64,000 bases of DNA from CAWATZ01 sp963784995 (GTDB lineage: Bacteria > Planctomycetota > Planctomycetia > Gemmatales > Gemmataceae). Within the stretch, counting starts at the first letter, position 1. Each line of letters begins with the position of its first letter. The position numbers and the translations under genes were made by a program. The stretch covers positions 992,001-1,056,000 of the forward strand of contig CAWATZ010000006.1 in the NCBI GenBank assembly GCA_963784995.1, read 5' to 3'. The notes beneath the pieces were generated by a model. The model ran no database searches and was not told the origin of the DNA. It saw only the letters and a program-made list of their open reading frames with translations. Shown here piece after piece: positions 1 through 7,731 of the stretch.

Positions 1-1877
1 TGATAGTGGGCAAGTAGTTGTTCTAACTCGTTGAATCTCGTTGGCTTTGTCAGATGGAAGTCAAATCCAGCCTCAAGGGAACGGCGTCGATCTTCTTCTT
101 GTCCATAGCCCGTCAGCGCCACCAGCAGCACATCATCCAGACCTCTCACTTGCCGTAACCGACGTGCCAATTCATGCCCATTGATCCCCGGCAACCCAAT
201 GTCTAAGAAGGCTACCTCGGGCTGAAAGGACTGTGCTACCTCAAGGGCAGTTGGTCCATCGTGGGCAAAAGCAACTTTGTGGCCTCTCCTCCGAAAGAGC
301 CGAACGCAGGCTTCTACGAAATCCTCATTGTCGTCAGCCAATAAAACTCGACGGGACGGACAAGAAGCCAGGGAATGCTCTGGCTCCTCTCCTTCTTCAT
401 CGTTCTGCTTTCTTTCAAGCGGCAAAGGGAGACGGACTTCAAATACGCTTCCTTCATCGGGGCCTTCACTAAAGGCGTAGACGTTGCCTCCGTGCATCTC
501 GACAATGCGACGTGCCAGCGTCAAGCCGATCCCGAGCCCGCCCTGCGAACGGTCCAAGGCACGGTCGAGTTGGGTGAACAACTCGAAGACTTGAGACAAC
601 TTCTCCGGCGAGATGCCAATTCCCGTATCTTGAACTCGCAAGATGGCTTCGTGCCCTTCCTTGCTGACAGTCAGCCAGATGTGTCCACCCTTCTCGGTGT
701 ACTTGGCGGCGTTGTTCAAGAGATTGTAGACAACCTGAGTCAACCGGGTCGGGTCAGCGTCGATCCACATGGCTTCGGGAGGTATCGACACCGTCAGTTG
801 ATGTTTCCGGGCTTCGATGAGGGGACGGGCAATTTCGACAGCATCGGCTACAGCGTGGGCCAGTTTCATTCGCTCTTTCTTGAGATTGATCTTTCCACGG
901 CTAATTCGTGAGACATCGAGAAGGTCATCAACCATTCGGGTCAAATGCTGTATCTGGCGGTCGATCACATCCCTGGCCCACTTGAGGTCAACGTCAGGCG
1001 GGCTGAACTCCTCCAAGACCTGGATCGCATGGGGAATAGGGGCCAAAGGGTTGCGGAGTTCGTGGGCCAGCATCGCCAGAAACTCGTCCTTTTGACGATC
1101 CGCCTGCTCCAATAGTCTCTTTCCTTGCCGCAGTTCTTCCTCCAGCTTTTGATGAGCGGTAATGTCCCGGATGATGCTGGCGACCAGAATACCACCTGCG
1201 TTGGGAAGGGGGCTGAGGCTGATCTCAATTGGAAACTCTACCCCATTCTTTCGCAAACCGTAGAGTTCCAGGCCAGTTCCCATAGGCCGAATGCTGGGAT
1301 TCGCAGCGAAAGCAGCACGATGTCCACTGTGTTTGCTGCGATAGCGTTCCGGCATCAGAATCTCGACCGGCTGCCCGAGCAACTCGTCCCGACTGTATCC
1401 GAAAAGTCTCTCGGTCTGACCATTGATCTGGACGATCTTGCCTTCCTGGTTGGCGATGACGACCGCATCCGGTGCCGCTTCCAAGAAACCCTGGATTCCT
1501 TTCGCTGGCAACCGTTCCCGGAGTATGTTTTCGATGGCAGTCATCAACGCCGGTGCTTGTACGGGAACCGAAAAGGAATCCCCGACGCTTCCCGCATTTT
1601 GTGTCTGATCCATCCCGACGAAGAAGGGCAGCAAGGGAATTGAGGCGGTGGCAAGGTGGGCTTTAAGCTGATAGCATAACTCCAGTCCGTTCACGTTGGG
1701 CGGGGACAAGTCCACGAGAATAAGATCGGGAGGTTCCAGGGTCGGGCGCAGAGCCTCCGCACTCGTGGCAGCTTCTCGGACCTCGAACCCTGACTTCTTG
1801 AGCATCTGGCTCAGGGCGTGGCGACCTGCTTGGTCCGGGCTGACATTCAGGATGAGGACGTTCCGAGAAGTGGTCAT
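1..1877 (-). CDS. Hybrid sensor histidine kinase (REC-PAS-HisKA-HATPase-REC), 3' end off the window
   Basis: The open frame from ATG at 1877 runs to position 1 without a stop, giving at least 625 residues. In order it shows an N-terminal receiver-like domain (about 1-115, acceptor Asp near 56 in LILVDLSPP), a PAS domain (about 130-240, LFGYSRDELLGQPVEILMPE), a HisKA domain with phospho-acceptor His 272 in MLAHELRNP, an HATPase domain (about 370-490, N box NLLNNAAKYTEKGG and G boxes DTGIGISPEKL and QGGLGIGL), and a second receiver (about 500-625, Asp 559 in VAFLDIGLPG). The family autophosphorylates on His and passes phosphate to the receivers. The start follows CAGGAGGATTGGT, a good ribosome-binding site. 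The signal sensed is unknown. No DNA-binding domain is seen before the edge. Confidence 0.93.
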   Translation of the reverse strand, partial: MTTSRNVLILNVSPDQAGRHALSQMLKKSGFEVREAATSAEALRPTLEPPDLILVDLSPPNVNGLELCYQLKAHLATASIPLLPFFVGMDQTQNAGSVGDSFSVPVQAPALMTAIENILRERLPAKGIQGFLEAAPDAVVIANQEGKIVQINGQTERLFGYSRDELLGQPVEILMPERYRSKHSGHRAAFAANPSIRPMGTGLELYGLRKNGVEFPIEISLSPLPNAGGILVASIIRDITAHQKLEEELRQGKRLLEQADRQKDEFLAMLAHELRNPLAPIPHAIQVLEEFSPPDVDLKWARDVIDRQIQHLTRMVDDLLDVSRISRGKINLKKERMKLAHAVADAVEIARPLIEARKHQLTVSIPPEAMWIDADPTRLTQVVYNLLNNAAKYTEKGGHIWLTVSKEGHEAILRVQDTGIGISPEKLSQVFELFTQLDRALDRSQGGLGIGLTLARRIVEMHGGNVYAFSEGPDEGSVFEVRLPLPLERKQNDEEGEEPEHSLASCPSRRVLLADDNEDFVEACVRLFRRRGHKVAFAHDGPTALEVAQSFQPEVAFLDIGLPGINGHELARRLRQVRGLDDVLLVALTGYGQEEDRRRSLEAGFDFHLTKPTRFNELEQLLAHY

Positions 1878-1965
1878 ACCAATCCTCCTGGAGAATGAGA
1901 TGCCTGGCAGTTGTGATGGGGCCTGTGCATAGTCTCACCTCTGGCTCTTCCTTCCCAGTCCCATT

Positions 1966-2346
1966 TTATGCGACGGGGTTTCCAGCCTCGCTTCCCTCAA
2001 GAACCCACTCCCAAGCCCGCTCCAATTCGGCCTTGTCGAAGTATTGCTTCGTAAAGAAGGGCCATGATAGTTGCATCACTCGCTCCTGCCACTTCCTCTC
2101 TCCCACAACAGCACAGCGCTCCACGTCGCCTCTACGCTTCAACCAGAGCTTCAAGTCGTCCCAGGCGGCATCGAGGTCGTCCCAGCCCTGGCAGTCTTCC
2201 AGTTCAACAAGCACACGGACCCTGCCATGCTCCTTGATACGTTCCTCCAGCTTGGGCACAAGTTGCTGGTAGTCAGCATGAGTCAGCTTGCCGATGGCCT
2301 TGACACCCAGCACGTTTCCTGAGCCTTTCTCCTGAAATGTCAACAT
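1966..2346 (-). CDS. SpoIIAA-like (STAS-fold, DUF3478) protein
   Basis: This protein of about 126 residues begins MLTFQEKGSGNVLGVKAIGK and ends WVLEGSEAGNPVA. The pattern of a leading beta-strand pair, GKLTHADYQQLVP, then VRVLVELEDCQGWDDLDAAW, then the KWQERVMQL helix matches the SpoIIAA-like family of small STAS-fold proteins, which often accompany stress or membrane functions. I chose the start at 2346 rather than the longer frame from 2406, because AGAAAGG lies upstream of it and similarity begins there. It stands directly upstream of the hybrid kinase on the same strand, with 88 bases between. A functional link to the kinase is possible but not shown. Confidence 0.8.
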   Translation of the reverse strand: MLTFQEKGSGNVLGVKAIGKLTHADYQQLVPKLEERIKEHGRVRVLVELEDCQGWDDLDAAWDDLKLWLKRRGDVERCAVVGERKWQERVMQLSWPFFTKQYFDKAELERAWEWVLEGSEAGNPVA

Positions 2347-2406
2347 CGTGATGCACCTTTCTAATTGATCGAGCTGTGTATCGGCAATCACTGGATACGG
2401 GCGCAT

Positions 2407-2697
2407 TTAGCCTTGATGCGGATCGTTGTGTTGTTTCCGCCCCTTCTTCTTCCCCGGAGCCTTTTCAGCCAGTTGGTCAATATCGTGGACGGCTTGGGCG
2501 AGGGGTTTTTCAAGAGCTTGGCGAGCATGAGGCTGGGGGTCCAGGGCAGTGACGAGTTCCCAGCAGCGTTTCCTCCGCCTGCGCAACTCCTTGTCAGATG
2601 GATTGAGGAGGACGAGGATACGCCTCTCCTTTTTCAACACGGCGTACCTAACAGTCTTGGTGTGAGTGTCGCTGACATTTTCGACTGGCGTTTTCAT
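2407..2697 (-). CDS. Small basic hypothetical protein
   Basis: This 96-residue protein is highly charged, with a Lys/Arg-rich centre (KELRRRRKRCWELV) and a Lys-rich C-terminus (GKKKGRKQHNDPHQG). I recognise no family. AAAGGAGAAAAACC before the ATG is a strong ribosome-binding site, which supports a real gene. It lies 60 bases upstream of the SpoIIAA-like gene on the same strand and may be cotranscribed with it. The basic composition would suit nucleic-acid binding, but that is inference only. Confidence 0.55.
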   Translation of the reverse strand: MKTPVENVSDTHTKTVRYAVLKKERRILVLLNPSDKELRRRRKRCWELVTALDPQPHARQALEKPLAQAVHDIDQLAEKAPGKKKGRKQHNDPHQG

Positions 2698-2750
2698 TGG
2701 TTTTTCTCCTTTGCAAGTTATGTTCCCATCGGCGCTCTGAGATCGAATCC

Positions 2751-3074
2751 TTACTTACGGTTTCCACCTGAGTTCGGAATGAAGAGCAGGGGCTTGAAGC
2801 CCCGCCCGGCAAGCCACGTCGCTGCCCTGGAAGGAGTGAACTTCCCGGCGTGAAAGGCAAGGGCCAGAAGTTCGGCCTCCCCACCCGTCATGCCGAAGAC
2901 CGCAGCCACACCTTCGTCGAGCAGGTCGTCCCAGCGCCGGAGCAGTCCGACCCTGCTGAGGTCCACCAGTCGTGCGACGTGTTCTTCGCCGGAGTCGAGA
3001 TCGGAATGAAGGACCGGAATGGTAAGGCTGCTTTCGCCTGGGCCTTGCGCCATGATCGAAGCGGAGTTGTCCAT
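2751..3074 (-). CDS. Hypothetical protein, about 107 residues
   Basis: The frame is open to 3212, but I place the start at MDNSASIMAQ (3074), because AGGGAGG lies six bases upstream and the longer N-terminus would read through the palindromic element at 3125-3170. The product contains VARLVDLSRVGLLRRWDDLL and GMTGGEAELLALAFHAGKF. No transmembrane segment or known motif is visible. It is followed after 53 bases by the Lys-rich gene on the same strand. Confidence 0.5.
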   Translation of the reverse strand: MDNSASIMAQGPGESSLTIPVLHSDLDSGEEHVARLVDLSRVGLLRRWDDLLDEGVAAVFGMTGGEAELLALAFHAGKFTPSRAATWLAGRGFKPLLFIPNSGGNRK

Positions 3075-3120
3075 CGGCATCCTCCCTGTTGCGTGCGACT
3101 TCCCTATGCCACCGAAAGCG

Positions 3121-3173
3121 AAAAAAGCCGACGTGGGGGAACATCTCCACATGTTCCCCCACGTCGGCTTACT
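3121..3173 (-). repeat. Terminator-like palindromic element, copy 1
   Basis: A perfect 19-bp inverted repeat (3125-3143 with 3152-3170, 8-base loop) is flanked on the left by six A residues. Read on the minus strand it is a GC-rich hairpin followed by a U-run, as in an intrinsic terminator. It sits 50 bases upstream of the gene starting at 3074. A closely similar element lies at 4519-4568. It could end upstream transcription, attenuate the downstream gene, or be one copy of a dispersed mobile repeat. Confidence 0.8.
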
Positions 3174-3374
3174 CTTTGACGAACCTCCCGGCAGAGCCGA
3201 GTTGTTCTTCACCTAGTCATCCGACCACTACCTTCCCTGATTGTACACCTTGAAGCGGGGAATGCAAGGATTCCCTGCCTCGAACCGTCCCCGGAAGACG
3301 GGACCAGCATTGCAGGTTCGCAGGAGGGCCGTCCGTACCATGACCAAGGCGGTGTGTGGAAAGGAACGGTCACG

Positions 3375-3692
3375 ATGACCATGACCTGAACACCCAATCA
3401 GCAATCTGGCGCAGGAAGCCCGGCCACGGGACAAGGGTATCCTGAGCCGCACACTGTACAACGATGACCGGTTCAAGGCGGTCCTCTTTGGCTTTGCCCA
3501 GGGCGAGGAACTTTCCGAACACACCGCCTCGATGCCCGCCGTACTGCACTTCCTCCAGGGGGAGGCGAAGTTGACGCTGGATGCCGACACAGTGGAAGCC
3601 AGGCCCGACACCTGGGTCTACATGCCCACCGACCTGCGACACAGCATCCAGGCGAAGACGCCGTGGTCATGGTGCTGTTGCTGCTGAAGTGA
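3375..3692 (+). pseudogene. Decayed cupin-domain protein, copy 1
   Basis: The middle reads DKGILSRTLYNDDRFKAV, FGFAQGEELSEHTASMP and HFLQGEAKLTLDADTVEA, a small single-domain cupin nearly identical in parts to the copy at 7728. Its expected start ATGACCATGACC at 3375 is well placed behind GGAAAGGAACGG, but a TGA follows at once and the cupin frame is one base off. Near the end another one-base shift separates DLRHSIQAKT from VVMVLLLLK and its stop at 3690. Two indels therefore break it. It keeps the Trp-Val-Tyr-Met-Pro tail that copy 2 has lost. Confidence 0.75.
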
Positions 3693-3831
3693 AAGCGGTC
3701 GGAGCCGTGCCCGGCATCAAGTTGGCGAAGGAGTAGAGCCGTGACGCTGGGAGAGTTGATGCTATCCGCACCCGTATACACGGCGGACCTCATGGCCCGC
3801 CGTCGGTTTTGCCGGACACTTGGTCGCTCAG

Positions 3832-4374
3832 TTACTTGCGCTCGACCATGACAGCCTTCAGGCTCATCGTGTCTCTGTTCGTTTCCACGACGATCAGGGT
3901 TTTGTCGCCGATCTTGATCTTCCCGACGTTGACCTCTTTCTTGTTCAGGCGTACGTTGCCGTCGCCCCAACCGAAGGTCAAGTCCGTCCCGCCGGCGTCC
4001 GTGAAGGAGAGTAGCTTCTTGCCAGTGTCGTAGCCCTTGAAAGTGCCGTGCATCAACTTCCAGTTCTTGCTGTTCCCTTCCTGGACCAGAATGTAATGGG
4101 CCGTCCAGGTAAACGTACCCTTGTCGTAACAAACATTCACGGTGTCGTTTTCGTGCAAGTCGCTCGCAGTCTCCTTTCCGCCACGATTGATCACGAGGTC
4201 GTTGCCGAGCTTGATCGTCCAGTCCTTGCCGCCAGCATCGGTCAAGACAAACTCCTTCTTGTCGGTGTGGACGGCCTTGACTTTGCCGGAGGAGATGGCT
4301 TCGGCGGCTGACGCCATTCCACCCAGCAGAACGAGAGCCACCAGCGCACTGGCACACTTCGAGAAACTGTTCAT
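3832..4374 (-). CDS. Secreted protein with a duplicated small beta domain
   Basis: This 180-residue protein has a signal peptide (MNSFSKCASALVALVLLGG, cleavage likely after ASAAEA). The mature part contains two similar halves: KEFVLTDAGGKDWTIKLGND followed by INRGGKE, and KKLLSFTDAGGTDLTFGWGD followed by RLNKKEV. This points to an internal duplication of a beta-rich module. AAGGAGTTACAGA precedes the ATG. I know it only as a planctomycete-type secreted hypothetical. Its role is unknown, probably periplasmic or on the surface. Confidence 0.72.
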   Translation of the reverse strand: MNSFSKCASALVALVLLGGMASAAEAISSGKVKAVHTDKKEFVLTDAGGKDWTIKLGNDLVINRGGKETASDLHENDTVNVCYDKGTFTWTAHYILVQEGNSKNWKLMHGTFKGYDTGKKLLSFTDAGGTDLTFGWGDGNVRLNKKEVNVGKIKIGDKTLIVVETNRDTMSLKAVMVERK

Positions 4375-4518
4375 TCTGTAACTCCTTTTCTAAAACTCTG
4401 TGTCTCCATCGCCCTTCACCGTGAAGGGCCGATCCCTGCGTCCGATCCACCCGTGGCAGATCGGTCCTGGGTGCTGCTCACAGATGCAGCGGTCCCCGGA
4501 TAGTCTCGGTCTACGAAC

Positions 4519-4568
4519 AAAAAAAGCCGATGTGGTGGAACGTCTGTAAGTGTTCCACCACATCGGCC
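4519..4568 (-). repeat. Terminator-like palindromic element, copy 2
   Basis: A perfect 16-bp inverted repeat (4526-4541 with 4552-4567) is preceded by seven A residues, so on the minus strand it is a hairpin followed by a U-run. It shares core bases with the element at 3121-3173 (AAGCCGA-GTGG-GGAAC), and its right flank also resembles that copy. It lies about 145 bases upstream of the secreted-protein gene that starts at 4374. Confidence 0.78.
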
Positions 4569-5160
4569 TACGCTTCAATCAGCCCCCGCCAGAGGCGGTT
4601 GCGGTTTGTTTCGTCTTCCGACTTCCTCCTGCCAGGATCAGTATAGGCATTTCTCCCCGGAAAGCAACCTGCTTTCGCCCTTGGCTCCCGAGCATGTCGC
4701 AGGAGCAGCCCGTGTATGCAGTCGTTCTCTCAGCTTCCGACCGCACGAAACGATGAACACGATCGGCACCATCCTGGTCACCCAGATCCGCCGATCTGCG
4801 TGCTTTCCGGCGACGTGAAGTGGGCCGAGGCCGCCCCGATCTACTCTCTGGAAGCAGCAAAGCCTGGCGGGTAACTCTTATCTTTCAGCCAGATGAGATG
4901 AGCCATGAACGGATTCTGGGCCGACCGATTCTGACAATTCCATAGACAAGGGCTTGTGAAGTGGGGCCAATGGGTCTATGATGCAATTGTTCTTGGGCCT
5001 TAGTGCCGAGCATTGATGGCCGTGATGACCTCGCAGTTGTCCTTCCATTTACCTTTCTCTCATCTCGGGTCGCAAGATACTTGAAGCACTTTCATGCAAC
5101 GGCATCAGCCCACTGTGGGCCAATCTCGTACTGCGTGATTATCTCTGAAGGAGGCCCACC
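4569..5160. other. Intergenic stretch without a recognisable gene
   Basis: I see no supported coding region in these roughly 590 bases. The short open frames on both strands lack ribosome-binding sites and recognisable motifs. The right end must carry the promoter and leader of the RRM gene: AAGGAGG lies just before its GTG start at 5161. Confidence 0.5.
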
Positions 5161-5457
5161 GTGGGTAAGAAGTTGTACGTCGGCAACCTGTCCTATGAAA
5201 TGACCAACACCGATCTGGAAAACCTGTTTGCACCGCACGGGACGGTGCAGTCAGCCCAGGTCATCTTGGACCGGGAAACCAGCCGCTCGAAAGGCTTCGG
5301 CTTTGTCGAGATGGACAGCGGCGAACAAGCACAAGCGGCCATCAAAGCCCTGAACGGCCTTGAGAGCAACGGCCGGACCCTCACCGTAAACGAAGCGAGA
5401 CCCCGAGAAGAGCGGGGCGGCAGTCGGGACGGCGCTCGTGGTGCCAGACGCTTCTAA
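5161..5457 (+). CDS. RRM-domain RNA-binding protein
   Basis: This is a single RNA-recognition motif of 98 residues. RNP2 is KLYVGNLSY at residues 3-11 and RNP1 is KGFGFVEM in the forties. A short Arg/Gly-rich tail (PREERGGSRDGARGARRF) follows. Bacterial proteins of this type bind single-stranded RNA and are often cold- or stress-linked. The start is a GTG at 5161, fixed by GAAGGAGG nine bases upstream. A terminator hairpin follows at 5474. Confidence 0.93.
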   Translation: MGKKLYVGNLSYEMTNTDLENLFAPHGTVQSAQVILDRETSRSKGFGFVEMDSGEQAQAAIKALNGLESNGRTLTVNEARPREERGGSRDGARGARRF

Positions 5458-5473
5458 GCCGTGTCCTCAACGT

Positions 5474-5512
5474 GAACACCCTTTCCTTCCCTGGTGCCGG
5501 GAAGGGTGTTTA
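5474..5512 (+). terminator. Hairpin terminator after the RRM gene
   Basis: AACACCCTTTCC pairs imperfectly with GGGAAGGGTGTTT across a short loop, 17 bases after the RRM stop codon, and ends in a short T-run. It is a probable intrinsic terminator. Confidence 0.7.
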
Positions 5513-5666
5513 CTCAAGATTCGCCGAAGCAAGTAGACCTGGTTCCGGTTCCTCGCTCCCCTCCGCCTACCCTTCCGTGTTTCCTGCAAGGCCCTAACCC
5601 CGGCCTTTGCAGGCACCGCTATTTATGATTCGTACCGCACTCAACCCGTAGCGCCAAGGATTACCC

Positions 5667-5861
5667 ATGACTCCGAAGAAAACGATCCAGCAGAGGGAGA
5701 AAGAACTGCAATCCTTGCTTGCTGACCCAGCAGGCCGGATGGAACTTGAGAAACTGGAGTCTCGCTATTACGCAGCTGGCGGCAGGATGAGGCCGCAGCG
5801 TGCCTCGATCATCACCTACCTCTTGGTCTACGAGAGGGAGCAGGGCCTGATTGGCGGTTGA
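5667..5861 (+). CDS. Small hypothetical protein, 64 residues
   Basis: The frame begins MTPKKTIQQREKELQSLLAD and continues with ELEKLESRYYAAGGRMRPQR. It is charged and helical, with no known motif. An AAGGA sequence lies 8-12 bases before the ATG. It is 209 bases downstream of the RRM terminator, so it probably has its own promoter. Confidence 0.55.
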   Translation: MTPKKTIQQREKELQSLLADPAGRMELEKLESRYYAAGGRMRPQRASIITYLLVYEREQGLIGG

Positions 5862-5936
5862 TCGAGTCGTCTTTTCGGGGCACGTGCCCTGGAATGTTGC
5901 TGCACGATATAACAATAGCCATGCTCTGATCGACGG

Positions 5937-6338
5937 TCATGTTCCCCAATTCATCGCCGTGATTGACAACTGAAGGACCGTGGCGATGGACACCCACACG
6001 AAGTACGGCACCTGCGCCGCTCCGACCCATTTATAGACCGGCCAGACGGCGACCACACACCAGATGATCGTTGCCCACACGATCAGGATGTCCGCCGCCG
6101 CCAAGGGCACGTTTCTCAGCCCTGAAAAGATCGGCATGAACAGCAGGTTGGCCACTAGGTTGATGGCGAACGGCACGGCGACCTTCCTGGGAAGCTGGCC
6201 CCGAAACGCCTGCACGAACACGAATCCGAAACTGATGAGGATGATCGGGTAGAGGATCATCCAGATCAGGCTGATAGTCGATGGCGAGGGTGTCCACGGC
6301 GGCTTCGCCAGGCTGTTGTACCATTCCATCCAGGTCAT
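5937..6338 (-). CDS. tspO: TspO/MBR family tryptophan-rich membrane protein
   Basis: This 133-residue protein begins MTWMEWYNSLAKPPWTPSPS, the conserved N-terminal signature of the TspO/peripheral benzodiazepine receptor family. It has about five hydrophobic segments (IWMILYPIILISFGFVFVQA, then PFAINLVANLLFMPIF, ILIVWATIIWCVVAVW, YFVWVSIATVLQLSI). Family members bind porphyrins and related tetrapyrroles and affect stress signalling. It is slightly shorter than the usual 150-160 residues, losing part of the N-terminus. It is the last gene of a three-gene minus-strand operon; its ATG lies four bases after the previous stop. Confidence 0.88.
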   Translation of the reverse strand: MTWMEWYNSLAKPPWTPSPSTISLIWMILYPIILISFGFVFVQAFRGQLPRKVAVPFAINLVANLLFMPIFSGLRNVPLAAADILIVWATIIWCVVAVWPVYKWVGAAQVPYFVWVSIATVLQLSITAMNWGT

Positions 6339-6341
6339 CGG

Positions 6342-6593
6342 TCACTTTTCCCCTACTGGCACGGCAATGAACGCCTCCCCAGCCCTCACGATGATCGGCT
6401 CGGGCAGGTCCACCCAGCCACCCTCGCCCACGGTCGCTGTCGCCAGCAGGCCCAACTGCTCGCAAGTGCCGGGGTCGATCCTGAACACCGACACCCGCCG
6501 CCCGGCCTGCACGCCTTCCAGGTGGAACCGGGGGATGAGCCGGTCCTCACCAAAGCGGAAGGTGAACCAGGGGTCTTGGTGGAGTGGAATCAT
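6342..6593 (-). CDS. Hypothetical 83-residue protein between GIY-YIG and TspO genes
   Basis: The product contains FRFGEDRLIPRFHLEGVQAG and GEGGWVDLPEPIIVRAGEAF. The beta-rich look suggests a small soluble domain, but I do not recognise a family. Its start overlaps the stop of the GIY-YIG gene (ATGA at 6590-6593) and its stop lies just before the tspO start. It is therefore translationally coupled in a compact operon. Confidence 0.65.
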   Translation of the reverse strand: MIPLHQDPWFTFRFGEDRLIPRFHLEGVQAGRRVSVFRIDPGTCEQLGLLATATVGEGGWVDLPEPIIVRAGEAFIAVPVGEK

Positions 6594-6889
6594 CCTGCTT
6601 TCGTCCTCAATCCGACCAGCGCCAATTTCTCTCGCCTGGTCATTGCCTTGATCGCCGCTTCACGTTTCAGCGCAAGGCTTTTGCTGCGCTGGACCTCCTG
6701 ATATACCACCACCACTGGCAACCGACTGCGAGTGTACCGAGATGCGGTTCCGGCGTTGTGCTGCTGGCAGCGGCGGCTCACGTCCTTCGTAATGCCGGTG
6801 TAGAGCGAGCCATCGGCGCACCGGAGCAGATAGACGAACCAGCGGTCGCCAGACTGTTTCGGCATCGGTTTGCGGCCTTTCTTCGGCAT
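6590..6889 (-). CDS. GIY-YIG nuclease superfamily protein (UPF0213-like)
   Basis: This 99-residue single domain shows FVYLLRCADGSLYTGITKDV near residue 18, corresponding to the GIY...YIG element, followed by SRRCQQHNAGTASRYTRSR with the catalytic Arg region. A conserved Glu follows in the EVQRSKSLALKREAAIK helix. The family are small endonuclease-fold proteins of mostly unknown role. It is the first gene of the operon, divergent from the methyltransferase at 6967 with only 77 bases between, which must hold promoters for both. Confidence 0.88.
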   Translation of the reverse strand: MPKKGRKPMPKQSGDRWFVYLLRCADGSLYTGITKDVSRRCQQHNAGTASRYTRSRLPVVVVYQEVQRSKSLALKREAAIKAMTRREKLALVGLRTKAG

Positions 6890-6966
6890 CCAGATAAAAT
6901 ACTCGCTGGCTGCCCCGGAGACTAACGAGGGCTTTCAACGAAGAGAAGACCAGCCAGGAGAAGCCG

Positions 6967-7731
6967 ATGCCGACCACCGCCGAAGCAATCCGTGCCGCCG
7001 TGGAGCAGCGCTTCTCCCAGGTCGCCCGCTCTCCAGGACAGGAGAGGAAGTTTCCGGTCGGCCCGGCCAGCGCCAAGAAGCTCGGCTACGACCCGCAGGA
7101 GATCGACGCCCTGCCGGCTTCGGTGACGGAATCCTTCTGCGGCGTCGGCGACCCGCTCGGCCTGAGCGAAGTTTGTCCCGGCCAGACCGTGCTGGACCTG
7201 GGAAGCGGGCCGGGGATGGACAGCCTGCTCGCCGCCCGGAGGGTGGGGCCGACTGGCAAGGTCATCGGCGTCGATTTGTGCCAGGAAATGGTCGAAAAGG
7301 CCCGCCGCAATGCCGCCTTGCTGGGCCTGCGCAACGCCGAGTTCGTGAACGCCGGGATCGAGAAAGTGCCGCTGCCGGACGGCTCGGTGGACGTGGTGAT
7401 CTCCAACGGCGTGTTCAACCTGTGCCCAGACAAGCCGGGCGTGCTGGCCGAGGCGTTCCGGATGCTGCGGCCCGGCGGTCGGCTTCAGATGGCCGACATC
7501 CTGCTGCATGAGGACGTGACGCCGGAAGAAGTGGCTCGCCTGGGCGAATGGTCGGACTGAATCGCCGGTGCGGTGTGGGAGCGGTCGCTCCTGCAAATGC
7601 TGGCTGACGCTGGGTTCGTCGGGGCTACGCTCCACGGTTGGACCGGCTACCGCACGTCACCTTGCACCGAAGGGGCGCTCATCACCGCCACGAAGCCCAC
7701 GGTGAACACTCAGACCGAGGAACAAAGATGA
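6967..7731 (+). CDS. arsM: ArsM-like SAM methyltransferase, probable selenoprotein (UGA at codon 198)
   Basis: The frame starts at ATG 6967 behind CAGGAGAAGCCG. SAM motif I is VLDLGSGPGMDSLLAA (about 75-90), followed by VIGVDLCQEMVEKAR, DVVISNGVFNLCPDK and EAFRMLRPGGRLQMADI, the arsenite methyltransferase pattern. A TGA stands at 7558-7560 inside GEWSD-[UGA]-IAGAVWE, where family members carry a catalytic Cys (C-I/V-A/S-G-A). The frame then continues for 56 conserved residues, including GWTGYRTSPCTEGALITATK, to TGA at 7729. That true stop overlaps the ATG of the next gene (ATGA, 7728-7731). Cys 58 in ESFCGVG is a second probable metal ligand. A hairpin follows the UGA. The expected role is methylation of trivalent arsenic, or of a related metalloid or metabolite. 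Without Sec machinery the product would stop at 197 residues. Confidence 0.88.
7574..7595 (+). promoter_or_regulatory. Candidate bacterial SECIS hairpin
   Basis: A 9-bp stem (7574-7582 with 7587-7595, two G-U pairs) is capped by the loop GGTC, whose first base is 22 bases after the in-frame TGA. Bacterial SECIS elements lie within the coding region just after the UGA and need a G in the first two loop positions. The E. coli fdhF element has the same GGUC apical loop. A bulged U, seen in fdhF, is not evident here. Confidence 0.75.

Noticed and set aside
4579..4860. Open frames in the region 4579-4860 as genes
   Set aside because: No ribosome-binding site, no motif, and composition unlike neighbouring coding sequence.
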